The notes: generated from the letters alone by a model not told the origin. Positions 16,480 to 25,499 are shown, counted from the stretch's first letter. The stretch is DNA of 32,773 bases from a bacterium (GCA_016781505.1 JADDQF010000124.1:6909-39681), one strand, 5' to 3'. A program made the numbers and translations.

Positions 16480-18519
16480 ATGGCAACGACAACACTCGCA
16501 TCTTCCGCCGCCGAACGCCATACCCGCACCGGCGGCATTCATATATTTGGTCGGCCCAACCGTCTCCGTACGGATCTGCTGGCCCTGCTTGTGTTGCTCG
16601 GCGCGTGCCTCCTGAGCTTAGCCGTGGGCTATATGCAGCCGGCCCCGTTTGAGGTGGGGGTTGCAGGAAGGTACGCTACGCCGTATCTTCAGCAGTTCCA
16701 CGAGCCGGAAGCTCCAGCCGGCTCCCAAACACCAGCCTACCGTTGGACGCGCGAGCGCAGCAGCGTGTTGGCGCCGGGTTTCGGCCGCGGCGTGTGGCAG
16801 ACCAGCCTAACCCTGAGCAGTCCACAGCCGACTGGCCAGCCCAAACAGGTGGTGGTCGGCACGGATAGCCAACGCTGGGCGCTCCAGCTGCAGCCTGAGC
16901 CACGCGTGTATCAGCTGCTCACGCCGTCTGCCGGGGACCTTACCACGACCATTGAAGCACCCGGCGCTACCATTGGCAACGATCCGCGGATACTTGGCGT
17001 CGTTTTTGGCGGGATAGCCTTCGAGCCAGTGGTAACAGTCGCGTTTCCACCCTTGCTGTTGTTGCTGTACACCTCGGTAGCGCTCACGCTTGCCTTTGTG
17101 ACCCTGCGCCTGATTGGGCTGCCGGCTTGGCTGGCCGTGATCGGTCCGCTGTCCGGACTGCTTATTTTAGCCTCGGCGGTCGCTACGAACCGTGGGCCCA
17201 TGGGCTTGCTGATGCCCCGGCTGGCCATGTTGGCGATTTTCGGCCTGGTGTCCGTCTTTGCCCTGCAGTGGGTGTGGCGCTGGCTGGTGCAGTTGGGACG
17301 GCTGGCCCCGGAGCCGTGGCTGCTGCCCGCGCTGCTGGTTGCTTTTTATGTCGGCTTTTGGCTCAAATCCACCGGTCTGCTCTACCCGTACAGCTACACC
17401 AAAGATATTCCGTGGCATGTGCGCGACATCCAGCTCGTCTTGAGTGGCCGCTGGAGCGAGTTCTATCTGCCGAGCGCCTTCTCGTACGGCAAGATGCCGG
17501 TGCGTGAGTGGGGCAACAATCCACCGCTCTTGCCGTACTCGCCCTTCTTTCACCTTGTCGCTGCATCCTTGGCCGTCTTCCCCTGGGCGCTGGACCTCAG
17601 CGTCAACGTGTTTTCGGTTATCTTCGACGCCAACCGCGTTATTTTGATCGCGGCGCTGGCCTTGGCGCTTGGCCTCACGAGTCGGGGCGCGTTCCTGGCA
17701 GCGGCGTTGTACGCGGTCACGCCCTTTACCTTTATGCTGCATTCGTGGGGCAATGTGCCGACCACGTTTGGCATCTGGGTGACGCTGCTGGCGACCACAA
17801 TCCTCGTGCTGACCTTTGGCCGCTGGCATGAGCGTCGCGTCTTTGTGCTGCTGACGCTCGGCCTGCTGGCAGCGTTTCTGTTCTACTTCGTGATGGCCGT
17901 CTTTACCGGCTTCTTTGTGCTGTTTCTGGCGCTTGGCCTGCTGTGTGTGCCGCAAGCGCGGGCTCGGGCGGATCAGCCCGGGCAAATCCGGCCCTTGCTG
18001 GGCAGTGCCGCCTTGGCGCTCCTGTTGTCAATCGTGATCTACTACGGCTTCTTTATCCCTGAAATGATCGAGCGAACGCTGCCGTACGTAACCAGAACCG
18101 TCGCGCAGGGCCAGACCAACACGGGGCAGGATCAGCATATTTCGTTTGCGCAATACCTCGCCAATCACTACCGTCACATGGGCTACACCAGCTATCCCGT
18201 GCGGCATGGCGTTTGGCTGCCCGTTGTGCTTGCAGTGCCTGGGCTCTGGCTGCTGCGTAAACAACGCTTTGGGCTGCTGGCGATTGGCGCGTGGCTGCTG
18301 GTCGCCCTCGTTTTCTTTGTTGTGGGCCTCCGCGTCTCGATGGTTGACAAGTACATCTTTTACGCGGCGCCTGCGCTCGCCATTTGCACGGCGGCTCTGT
18401 TTGAGCGCTGGTGGGAACGTAGCCGGCTGGTGCCGATCGCGATCACGGCCGTGTATCTGCTGACCTTTGTTTCGGCGATGGATATTTGGATCCAGCGCTT
18501 GCAGCGGGTGACAGGATGA
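16480..18519 (+). CDS. Polytopic membrane protein, GT-C-like, with beta-domain after the first span
   Basis: 679 residues. One membrane span (about 32-51) is followed by an outer beta-rich domain (55-180), with VYQLLTPSAGDLTTTIEAPG and ND168PRILGV. About ten or more spans follow. YPYSYTKDIPWHVRDIQLVLSGRW in a large loop has an acidic residue followed by His/Arg, as in polyprenyl-sugar-using membrane transferases, and WGNNPPLLPYSPFFHL resembles the second loop of such enzymes. Function is inferred from fold style and neighbourhood only. Its stop overlaps the next start (ATGA), so the methyltransferase that follows is co-translated. Confidence 0.6.
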   Translation: MATTTLASSAAERHTRTGGIHIFGRPNRLRTDLLALLVLLGACLLSLAVGYMQPAPFEVGVAGRYATPYLQQFHEPEAPAGSQTPAYRWTRERSSVLAPGFGRGVWQTSLTLSSPQPTGQPKQVVVGTDSQRWALQLQPEPRVYQLLTPSAGDLTTTIEAPGATIGNDPRILGVVFGGIAFEPVVTVAFPPLLLLLYTSVALTLAFVTLRLIGLPAWLAVIGPLSGLLILASAVATNRGPMGLLMPRLAMLAIFGLVSVFALQWVWRWLVQLGRLAPEPWLLPALLVAFYVGFWLKSTGLLYPYSYTKDIPWHVRDIQLVLSGRWSEFYLPSAFSYGKMPVREWGNNPPLLPYSPFFHLVAASLAVFPWALDLSVNVFSVIFDANRVILIAALALALGLTSRGAFLAAALYAVTPFTFMLHSWGNVPTTFGIWVTLLATTILVLTFGRWHERRVFVLLTLGLLAAFLFYFVMAVFTGFFVLFLALGLLCVPQARARADQPGQIRPLLGSAALALLLSIVIYYGFFIPEMIERTLPYVTRTVAQGQTNTGQDQHISFAQYLANHYRHMGYTSYPVRHGVWLPVVLAVPGLWLLRKQRFGLLAIGAWLLVALVFFVVGLRVSMVDKYIFYAAPALAICTAALFERWWERSRLVPIAITAVYLLTFVSAMDIWIQRLQRVTG

Positions 18520-19400
18520 CCGACACAACTTTGGGTCAGCCATCTGGAGCCGCACTTGCCGAGCCAACTCTAGCAGCGCTGATCGACCCATGGCTGCAAC
18601 ACATGCGCTGGCGGGCTGATTTCGCCGACTGGCGGCACAAGCGGCTGCGGAGCGAGGAATTCCAAACCGAAGCGCTGGCGATGATCACGGAGGTTGCCGG
18701 TTCGCTGGCGGGACGACAGGTGCTTGACCTGGGCTGTGGCATGGGTGGTTTTGCTGTCGCTGCGGAGCTAGCCGGCGCCGATGTGACAGCACTGGATTAC
18801 AATCCGGCCTACTGTGCGATTACGGCTGTACGCGGCGATCAGTATGGGCTACACATGCCCGTTATGCGCGCTGCGGGCGAGGCGCTCCCATTGCCGAGTG
18901 CCGCCTACGATATTGTCACCGCATGGGATGTGATCGAGCATGTGCAGCAGCCGGCGCCGATGCTGGCCGAGATTGGCCGCGTGCTGCGACCGGGTGGCTT
19001 TGTCTTTATCACGGCGATCAACCGCTTTGCGTTCCGCGATCCGCACTACCACCTCCCGCTGATCAACTACTTGCCGCGTCCACTCGCCGAATTTTTGATC
19101 GCTGGCGTTGGCCGGTCCAAGCGCGCCACCGCCTTCCGTGATCGCCAGCGCCTCAGCGAGATGCATTACTACACCTATGTCGGCTTTGAGCGTTTGGCAG
19201 CGCAGTACGGCTTGACGACCCGCGATCTGGATGCTGAGCGTGTGCTGCGCGGCGACCTCGCACCCAAGCGCCAAGCGCGGCGCACAATCCTACAGGTGCT
19301 GGAGCGGCTGGGGCTTACGCTGCCGCTGTACCGGGTGTACCGGGCGCTGTATCAGGGCACGTACCGGCTGGTGCTGGTCAAGGATCGTTCCAATGGCTAA
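18516..19400 (+). CDS. Class I SAM-dependent methyltransferase (first of three)
   Basis: 294 residues. ATG 18516 overlaps the previous stop by four bases (ATGA). Motif I is VLDLGCGMGGF (69-79), followed by ADVTALDYNP for motif II, then LPLPSAAYDIVTAWDVIEHV and IGRVLRPGGFVFITAINR, a typical UbiE/type-11 methyltransferase order. The C-terminal 110 residues are basic (KRQARRTILQVLERLGL, VYRALYQGTYRLVLVKDRS), possibly a membrane-surface or acceptor-binding part. Placed between a GT-C-like protein and a flippase, it most likely methylates a sugar or lipid-linked glycan. The acceptor cannot be read from sequence. Confidence 0.87.
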   Translation: MTDTTLGQPSGAALAEPTLAALIDPWLQHMRWRADFADWRHKRLRSEEFQTEALAMITEVAGSLAGRQVLDLGCGMGGFAVAAELAGADVTALDYNPAYCAITAVRGDQYGLHMPVMRAAGEALPLPSAAYDIVTAWDVIEHVQQPAPMLAEIGRVLRPGGFVFITAINRFAFRDPHYHLPLINYLPRPLAEFLIAGVGRSKRATAFRDRQRLSEMHYYTYVGFERLAAQYGLTTRDLDAERVLRGDLAPKRQARRTILQVLERLGLTLPLYRVYRALYQGTYRLVLVKDRSNG

Positions 19401-21018
19401 AACCGTCCCGGCTGCGAAACCTGCGCTTGCCAAAGAGGCCGGCCAGGCTGTGCTGTGGAACATGGCCTTCCTGCCACTTAAGCTGCTAGCCGATATCGGC
19501 GTGACCCTGCTGCAGCTGAATCTGCTGCTGCCCGCGGCCTTTGGCGTGTTGGCGATTATTCGCGCTGGCGTTAGCCTCCTGGGTACCTGGATCGACCTCG
19601 GCATTGAGCGGGCGCTGCCCAAATTCATTCCTGAAGTTCAACGGGACAGCGGACGTGCTGGCGTCCGCTGGCTGCTCGGCCGGGTCATGCTGGTTAAGCT
19701 GGCGGTTCTGGTGATCGTGGCGCTGCTGCTTTGGCTGTTGAGCGATACCTTTTTGGCCTATCTCGCCGGGGAAGTGCTGACGGCCGACAAATTAACCGAC
19801 GCCGACCGGCAGCGCCTCCTGGCACAGCTCGATCCCAACGGCAACGGCTGGATCTTCGTTGCGGCCGTCGTTGTGCTGCTGGTGCTCGGCTCGGTCTATG
19901 ACGTGCTGATGGCCTATCTGATCAGCTACTTCAAGCAGCGCGCCTGGAACAGCATTGGCTTGGCCAATACGCTGGTGCAGCCACTGCTGATTGGTGCGGC
20001 GGTGCTGCTGGGCTGGGACATTACCGGCGTGGTGCTGGCGATGGTCTTTACCGCGGTCTTTGGCGTTGTGATGGCCGCATGGCAGGTTGGCCGCGTGGCA
20101 ATGGGGGATTCCCACCCGACCGATCTTGCAGCGCCGCCGCACACCATTATCCGGCGCTTCGTGCCCTACTCGTCGCTGTCATATCTTTTCAACCTGAGCG
20201 ATATCGCCGCCAGCTACGTGTTTGTGATCTTCTTTATGCAAGGTTTGGAGGAAGCGGCGATCCTGTCTGTCGCGGCCAACCTGGCCCGGCAGATCTTGAC
20301 CTACCTGTACACGCCGATGCAGGGCCTGCAAGTGCCGCTCTTTACGCGGGCTCGCTCGGGTGAAGGCGCGACGCTCCCGGGCGCCTACGCGGCGGTCTGC
20401 CGACTGCTGCTCCTGTTGTTGATCCCCGGCAGCATCGGGCTGATGAGTCTAGCCCGGCCGCTTGTGCTGGCGCAGTATCCGCAGTATGTCGCCGCCGTTT
20501 CCGCTATTGTGCTGCTTACTCCATTGCTCTTCGCCGAATCGCTGCTGGCAACCTCGCAGAATGCCCTCATGGTGTCGGAGCGTTACCTGCCGATTATTGT
20601 TTCGCGAGTGCTGGCCTTCACCAGCATCCCGCTGGCCGCCGTGCTCGTGCCGCGGTACGGCGTTCTGGGCGCCGCCGCGGCTATTGGTGGAGCGCGTGTA
20701 CTGGCGGGTCTGGTGGTCTTTGTGGCGGGGCGGCGGCTGCTGGAGCTTAAGTTTCCCTGGGCCTTTGCACTGCGGCTGGCTGTCGCGTCCGCGATCATGG
20801 CGCTCGTGCTGCTGCCACTGGCCGGCCTTCTGCCGACCTCGGTGACGACGCGTGGGGAGCAGCTTGGGCTCTTCGTAGCCACAATGAGCGTTGCCGCCGT
20901 GGGTGGAGCCGTCTTTTTGGTCAGTCTGCGGCTCCTGGGTGGCCTCGATCAGCGGGATCGGCAGCAGCTTGCGGCTACCCGTTTACCGCTCAAGGGCGTG
21001 CTGCTCAAGGTGTTGTAG
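19393..21018 (+). CDS. Polysaccharide / oligosaccharide flippase (Wzx/MurJ-like MOP superfamily)
   Basis: 541 residues with about 14 hydrophobic segments. The N-terminal part (QAVLWNMAFLPLKLLADIGVTLLQLNLLLPAAFGVLAI) follows the MOP-exporter pattern, and a middle segment (FVPYSSLSYLFNLSDIAASYVFVIFF) starts the second half, as in Wzx. Such proteins move undecaprenyl-linked sugars across the cytoplasmic membrane. A charged insertion (about 120-150; EVLTADKLTDADRQRLLAQLDPNGNG) between early spans is unusual. ATG 19393 lies inside the end of the methyltransferase gene (eight-base overlap), which fits tight co-expression; the frame opens earlier but that part is a shadow of the methyltransferase. 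Confidence 0.82.
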   Translation: MAKTVPAAKPALAKEAGQAVLWNMAFLPLKLLADIGVTLLQLNLLLPAAFGVLAIIRAGVSLLGTWIDLGIERALPKFIPEVQRDSGRAGVRWLLGRVMLVKLAVLVIVALLLWLLSDTFLAYLAGEVLTADKLTDADRQRLLAQLDPNGNGWIFVAAVVVLLVLGSVYDVLMAYLISYFKQRAWNSIGLANTLVQPLLIGAAVLLGWDITGVVLAMVFTAVFGVVMAAWQVGRVAMGDSHPTDLAAPPHTIIRRFVPYSSLSYLFNLSDIAASYVFVIFFMQGLEEAAILSVAANLARQILTYLYTPMQGLQVPLFTRARSGEGATLPGAYAAVCRLLLLLLIPGSIGLMSLARPLVLAQYPQYVAAVSAIVLLTPLLFAESLLATSQNALMVSERYLPIIVSRVLAFTSIPLAAVLVPRYGVLGAAAAIGGARVLAGLVVFVAGRRLLELKFPWAFALRLAVASAIMALVLLPLAGLLPTSVTTRGEQLGLFVATMSVAAVGGAVFLVSLRLLGGLDQRDRQQLAATRLPLKGVLLKVL

Positions 21019-21035
21019 CTGGATACCGCTGAGGC

Positions 21036-22583
21036 ATGAGTACACGAACGATTAATCCACCAACTCGGGCTGTGCGTTCCCAAGCACTGCCAATCACGGC
21101 CTGGATTGACCAGCACGTCCGTTTGTTGCTGACGGTGCTGATTGTTGGCTGGATCGCGGTGTTCGGCGTGGCGGCCGTGCGCAAGTTCCAGCAATATGAG
21201 ATGGGCTTCGACGTCGCGCTGATCCAGCAGATCATCTGGAATACCCTGGAGGGTCGGCCCTTTGAAACGCACGCCTACGATCACACCAAGAACATTTTGG
21301 GCACCGACTCGTTTCTGATCCATCTGATCTTCGTTCCGTTCTATGCCATCTTTCCCAACCCGGCTACGCTGTTGGTGGTGCAAACGGTCATTGTCGGCAC
21401 GAGCGCGCTGGCCGTGTACCTGCTCGCGCGCGAGCATCTCCGTCAGTCTTGGGCAGCTTTGGCCTTCGCGGCGGTGTATCTGGCGTATCAGCCCGTCATG
21501 TACGGCAACTTGTACGAGATTCGCGAGCGGGTGCTGGCGATGGCCTTTGTGCTTTGGATTTTGCTGTGTATCCAACGCCGCTGGTTCTGGCCGATGCTGA
21601 TTCCAATGGTGCTGGCGCTGTTGTGCCGGCTCGATACCACCATCGGGATTGCGCTCGTCGGTGTGTATGGCCTGCTGTTGCGCTGGAGGCGCCCTCAGAA
21701 CGTGGAGGCTAGTGCGCAACGCGTGGAGGAGCCAGTGCCTTGGCGTTTCGGGCTGACGTTGATCGGCAGTGCGGTGGTGTGGTACCTGTTCGTTACCAAG
21801 ATCATGGTGCCGCATTACACCGACCGGCCGGGCTACATGTTCTTGGAGCACTACCGCCAGTTCGGCGATACCATTGGCGAGATTGTTGTCAACATTATCG
21901 CCAATCCGTTCAACACGCTGAGCATTATGCTCACGTCTGCCAAGCTGTGGTTTTTGCTCGGTATGTTTTTGCCGCTGGCGTTTTTGTCGCTGCTGAACTG
22001 GCGTCTGCTGCTGGTGATGCTCCCTTTGTATGGCCTGAATCTGTTAGCGCCGCGCAAAATCCAGTGGGATGTGTACCACCATTACCAGGGCTTGATCGTG
22101 CCGCTGATGGTGCTGGCGGCGATTACCGGGCTGGCGTTCCTTGCGCGCCGCCGTGTGTTCGGCCAGCAGACGCTGCGCTGGGGCGTTGCCTCGCTGCTGC
22201 TAAGCACGCTTGCCAGCCAGGTGCTGTTTGATAATCCGCTGCCGGGTCTGCTGAGGCACTGGGCGCCGACCACGCGCGAAATTTCGGCGAACGAGCTGGT
22301 TGCGCAGCTGCCGGATGATGTTCCAGTCGCGGTCGGCAGTTTGCTGGCTCCCCACATCTCGCCCCGCCGTGATATTTATTTGGTGCCGGGCGGTGATTTC
22401 TTCTATGTCGCCGATCCGTTCGGCAAGGCCGAGTACGCGCTGGTCGACATGCAGAAGGAGCACGAACGCACCGCAACCGAGGCTGCCATCGGCAGTGGCG
22501 GCTGGTGTGTCGTCGATAGCAAAGCAAACTATCTTTTGTTAAGGAAGCAAACCGGCGCTCAAGGCGAGCGCTGCGGATTGTAA
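21036..22583 (+). CDS. DUF2079 membrane protein (copy 1)
   Basis: 515 residues with roughly ten membrane spans. Family features are KFQQYEMGFDVALIQQIIWNTLEGRPF (50-76), with Asp59 in the first outer loop. Next come the span pair around LLVVQTVIVGTSALAVYLLAREHL, the NLYEIRERVLAMAFVLW element and the late loop LAPRKIQWDVYHHYQGLIVP. The C-terminal soluble part (LPDDVPVAVGSLLAPHISPRRDIYLVPGG) is the usual end domain. DUF2079 proteins resemble GT-C transferases and sit in glycan clusters, but no activity is established. It begins 17 bases after the flippase stop with a weak ribosome-binding site, so it is probably in the same operon. A second copy lies at 25628. Confidence 0.82.
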   Translation: MSTRTINPPTRAVRSQALPITAWIDQHVRLLLTVLIVGWIAVFGVAAVRKFQQYEMGFDVALIQQIIWNTLEGRPFETHAYDHTKNILGTDSFLIHLIFVPFYAIFPNPATLLVVQTVIVGTSALAVYLLAREHLRQSWAALAFAAVYLAYQPVMYGNLYEIRERVLAMAFVLWILLCIQRRWFWPMLIPMVLALLCRLDTTIGIALVGVYGLLLRWRRPQNVEASAQRVEEPVPWRFGLTLIGSAVVWYLFVTKIMVPHYTDRPGYMFLEHYRQFGDTIGEIVVNIIANPFNTLSIMLTSAKLWFLLGMFLPLAFLSLLNWRLLLVMLPLYGLNLLAPRKIQWDVYHHYQGLIVPLMVLAAITGLAFLARRRVFGQQTLRWGVASLLLSTLASQVLFDNPLPGLLRHWAPTTREISANELVAQLPDDVPVAVGSLLAPHISPRRDIYLVPGGDFFYVADPFGKAEYALVDMQKEHERTATEAAIGSGGWCVVDSKANYLLLRKQTGAQGERCGL

Positions 22584-22608
22584 CCTGATGTTTTTGGAGG
22601 CTGCCTAG

Positions 22609-22649
22609 CTGGTCTTCGCCAGGATCGCCCAATGCGTTAGCGCATGGGC
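22609..22649 (+). other. Two adjacent hairpins in the methyltransferase leader
   Basis: CTGG-TCTTCG-CCAG (22609-22622) is followed by GCCC-A-ATGCG / CGCAT-GGGC with loop TTAG (22627-22649, one bulged A). The second ends 16 bases before ATG 22666. No U-run follows, so it may be a weak terminator for the upstream operon or a leader structure affecting the next gene. Confidence 0.4.
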
Positions 22650-22665
22650 CAAAGCAACTACCGAC

Positions 22666-23367
22666 ATGACTGACACACCCACAACTCTTGAAACACCCAC
22701 GGCCCACTACGACGACGCGTACTTCGCTGCGCAGCTCTCCAAGTCGTTGGATAAAGTGGCATGGCAGTACGGCCGCTTGCTCCGTTGGGCGGGCGTGCCG
22801 CGCCGGCCTAGCCTGCGCGTGCTGGACGCTGGCTGTGGCGCCGCGCCTGCCCTCCGCTATCTGACCCAGCTCGGCTACGACACCATTGGCACGGACCTGA
22901 TGCGCTATCCCCTGCAGCAGGCCACCGTCGTCGCGCCCGACGCTGCCGTCGCTTGTAACGATCTTGTCGAAGGAATGGCGCTCGTCGACGACTCAGTCGA
23001 CGTGGTGCTGGCGGCCGACGTTATTGAGCATCTGGTCGATGGCGCGGCGCTGCTGCGCGAATGTTTCCGGGTGCTGCGGCCCGGCGGCTACGTTATCGTT
23101 AGCTCGGTCAACGCCTGGGATCTGCGTCGCTGGACCCATCCACGGCTTGGCCGCGTATGGTCGGCGCTCACCGACCCGACACACGTGCATTTTTACTCGC
23201 CGCCGGAGCTCAAACGCGAGTTGCAAGCCGTTGGCTTCGAGCACGTTCGCACCTGGTCCGGCCTTAAGCCGGTCGCCTGGCTGCCGATCCGGCGGCCACG
23301 TATCGGCATTCCGTATCCACCACTGCTGGGCAACGGCCTGGCCGGAACCGGACGCAAACCTATGTAG
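22666..23367 (+). CDS. Class I SAM-dependent methyltransferase (second of three)
   Basis: 233 residues, type-11 methyltransferase order. Motif I is VLDAGCGAAPALRYL (52-66), then YDTIGTDLMRYPLQQA, DSVDVVLAADVIEHLVDG and CFRVLRPGGYVIVSSVNAW. Late motif THVHFYSPPELKRELQAVGF is common in methyltransferases acting on glycans or lipids and near O-antigen genes. It is not a copy of the two other methyltransferases here, as its motif I and C-terminus differ. The start is preceded by two hairpins and has no strong ribosome-binding site. Acceptor unknown. Confidence 0.86.
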   Translation: MTDTPTTLETPTAHYDDAYFAAQLSKSLDKVAWQYGRLLRWAGVPRRPSLRVLDAGCGAAPALRYLTQLGYDTIGTDLMRYPLQQATVVAPDAAVACNDLVEGMALVDDSVDVVLAADVIEHLVDGAALLRECFRVLRPGGYVIVSSVNAWDLRRWTHPRLGRVWSALTDPTHVHFYSPPELKRELQAVGFEHVRTWSGLKPVAWLPIRRPRIGIPYPPLLGNGLAGTGRKPM

Positions 23368-23394
23368 CTGATTGCTGATAGCTGACGGCTGACA
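23367..23394 (+). repeat. Four tandem heptamers GCTGAnn
   Basis: GCTGATT, GCTGATA, GCTGACG and GCTGACA stand in exact tandem, starting at the last base of the preceding stop codon and followed by GCTTA. They fill most of the 47-base gap between two methyltransferase genes. It looks like a small slippage-type or dispersed intergenic repeat. Confidence 0.7.
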
Positions 23395-23414
23395 GCTTAA
23401 AATCAAGGAAAGCA

Positions 23415-24230
23415 ATGCAACCCGTTAAACTTTCTGCACTACGCAGCATCATGTACGAAATCGCGATCAACGGCTGGAATGTGCTGGTTGAAACACGCAA
23501 CGACTTTAGCTTGTGGCGGCTGATCGAGTATCCCAAAATGACCGAGTATCTTGAGCTCAAGCCCGGCGACAGGGTTTTGGACATCGGCTCCGGCACCTCG
23601 TCGTATCCGCTGATGCTGACCCACGAAGGCGTTGACGTCGTGGTGGTGGAGCTGGACGCCGACCGTGTGCGCTGGCAGGAGGCCAAGGCCGCCGAGGGCA
23701 AGGCGGGCTCGGGGCGGCTCTTCGCGGTCGTGGGCGATGCCTCGTGCCTACCTCTGCGCGATGCCACCTTTGAGCGGGTCACATCCATCTCGGCGATAGA
23801 GCATATGCACGACGATGTTGCCGTGGGCGCCGAAATCAGCCGGGTGCTCGCTCCGGGCGGCCTTGGGGCGATCAGCGTGCCCTACACCAAGACCGAACGT
23901 TCGTCCTTTTTTGCCGGGCTCAAGCGCTTCCAAAAGATCAAGCGGAACGAGTTTGTCCAGGAAGGCAAAGGCACGCTGGTCCGTTTTTATACCGACGCCG
24001 ATGTCGAGCAGCGCTTTGGCTCGGGCGTGGGTTGCCGCATCACCAAACGCTCGTTCTTTGGCCGTAAGCTGCTCAACGATTGGTATCACGAGTCCCGGCT
24101 CAATCGCTACTGGCGCTCGTTTATCTTAAAAGACTGGCTGCTGGCTACCGTTGTCCATTCGCTCGAAGAGCGCTTGCTGGCGCATCAGGAACCGTTCGAC
24201 ATCATGTTCCAGGTGGAGCGCGTCGGTTGA
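23415..24230 (+). CDS. Class I SAM-dependent methyltransferase (third of three)
   Basis: 271 residues, preceded by AAGGAAA as ribosome-binding site. Motif I is VLDIGSGTSSYPLML (54-68), followed by VDVVVVELDADRVRWQEAKA, a motif II with Glu as the ribose-binding acid. LPLRDATFERVTSISAIEHMHDD and ISRVLAPGGLGAISVPYT complete the fold. The C-terminal extension (KRFQKIKRNEFVQEGKGTLVRFYTDADVEQRF, then WLLATVVHSLEERLLAHQEPFDIMFQ) is shared with sugar- or lipid-modifying methyltransferases of this size. The stop TGA overlaps the TTG start of the glycosyltransferase, which implies co-translation and a shared pathway. Confidence 0.85.
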   Translation: MQPVKLSALRSIMYEIAINGWNVLVETRNDFSLWRLIEYPKMTEYLELKPGDRVLDIGSGTSSYPLMLTHEGVDVVVVELDADRVRWQEAKAAEGKAGSGRLFAVVGDASCLPLRDATFERVTSISAIEHMHDDVAVGAEISRVLAPGGLGAISVPYTKTERSSFFAGLKRFQKIKRNEFVQEGKGTLVRFYTDADVEQRFGSGVGCRITKRSFFGRKLLNDWYHESRLNRYWRSFILKDWLLATVVHSLEERLLAHQEPFDIMFQVERVG

Positions 24231-25477
24231 AAATTTTGTACGTCGTCGGGGCGTACGGGCAGCGCTACTTGGCTAACGAAATCCATCGCGAGCTGGTGCA
24301 GGAGTATAGCCGCCGCGGTCATCGTTGCATCGTGTATGCTGGTGTTACGCCGGATGAGCTTGGCGACGAGCCCGTCTCGTACCAGGATGGCGCGGTTGAG
24401 GTTCGTCGTCAGCTCTGCGATACCCGTGGACGGCACCGCCTTGCCGCCGAGCTTGGCCGCCGAGTGCTCCATTACCCGCGCTTTTTGCCGCTGTTACAAG
24501 GCTTACGCGCACTGCTGGCCGAACATCCCGACATCGACGTGATCCATGCCGACGCTGTGTATCCGATTGGGGCGATTGTGGCTATGGCAGCACTGGGGCA
24601 TCCGGCTGCGGTCGTGCCCAGTATCCATGGCGGCGACCTGATTAACTATCCGGGCTATGGCTATGGCCGCTTTCCGTTAACCCGCCAGCTGATTCGCTGG
24701 ACCTTTGGCCGCTCCACACTGGTGCGCGTCAACTCGCAGTTGATGGCGGTGGAGGCGCGAGCGTTAGGCTGCGAGCCAGCCAAGCTGCGCCCGATTTTGG
24801 TCAACATCGGCGACCGATTTTTTGCCGAAACAGTGCCCCTGGCCACCCGCCGCGCTGCTGCTCGTGCACTGGTCTGTGAGCGGCATGGCTTTGACCCCGC
24901 GGCGCCGCTGCTGGTCAGCACTGGCCGGTTGTTGCCGCTGAAAGGCTTTCACGACCTTGTTGCCGCGGTCAAGCTTGTGGTTCAAGCGGCGCCGGGGCTG
25001 CGGCTGGTGATCGCAGGGCCGAATTTCGTGGATCCGGTCGACGGCGACCAACGCGCCGCGCTCCATCGGGCGATCGCTGCCCATGGCTTGCAGCAGCACA
25101 TTCATCTCCGCGACAGCCTGCACTACGAATCGGAGATGGCGCGCTACCTAGCGGCGGCCGACCTGATGGTGGCGGTGGCGCATATCGAGGGCTTGAATCG
25201 GGTTGTAGCCGAGGCTGGCAGCCAGGGCACGCCTTCGATTGTGTCGACCATGACCGGCGTCGCGCCGTTGGTTGCGCAGCTCGACGCCGGTGTAGTGGTG
25301 CCTCCGCGTGATCCGGCTGCGCTTGCCGCCGCGTTGGCACGGTTGCTCGACTCTGGTTCAACCCTTGCCCGTCATGCCGCTAATGCTCGTCGCCTCGCCC
25401 AGCGCTTTCGCTCGGTCGTGGTTGCCGACGAACTGTTGACGCTGTACACGGCAGCGAAGAACGCACGGCTCGGCTAA
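24227..25477 (+). CDS. GT4-family (GT-B fold) glycosyltransferase, TTG start
   Basis: 416 residues. The natural N-terminus MKILYVVGAYGQRYLANEIHREL begins at TTG 24227, which overlaps the methyltransferase stop (TTGA); the frame opens at 24080 but that region is shadow. The N-terminal domain ends near VVPSIHGGDLI. The C-terminal Rossmann domain carries VSTGRLLPLKGFHDLV (230-245), LVIAGPNF and the nucleotide-sugar motif E321GLNRVVAE329 (EX7E), followed by GTPSIVSTMTG. It transfers a sugar from an NDP donor to a growing glycan in the cytoplasm. Donor and linkage cannot be deduced. A GGTGGAG stretch upstream may serve as ribosome-binding site. Confidence 0.87.
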   Translation: MKILYVVGAYGQRYLANEIHRELVQEYSRRGHRCIVYAGVTPDELGDEPVSYQDGAVEVRRQLCDTRGRHRLAAELGRRVLHYPRFLPLLQGLRALLAEHPDIDVIHADAVYPIGAIVAMAALGHPAAVVPSIHGGDLINYPGYGYGRFPLTRQLIRWTFGRSTLVRVNSQLMAVEARALGCEPAKLRPILVNIGDRFFAETVPLATRRAAARALVCERHGFDPAAPLLVSTGRLLPLKGFHDLVAAVKLVVQAAPGLRLVIAGPNFVDPVDGDQRAALHRAIAAHGLQQHIHLRDSLHYESEMARYLAAADLMVAVAHIEGLNRVVAEAGSQGTPSIVSTMTGVAPLVAQLDAGVVVPPRDPAALAAALARLLDSGSTLARHAANARRLAQRFRSVVVADELLTLYTAAKNARLG

Positions 25478-25499
25478 CACCGCATCAGAATCTTGTCAG

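Noticed and set aside
20949-21851. 300-residue minus-strand open frame opposite the flippase and DUF2079 genes.
   Set aside because: Composition rich in His/Gln/Arg with no motif, and it spans two well-supported genes on the other strand. It is a high-GC antisense shadow. The same holds for the minus-strand frames at 17167-17985 and 18028-18591.
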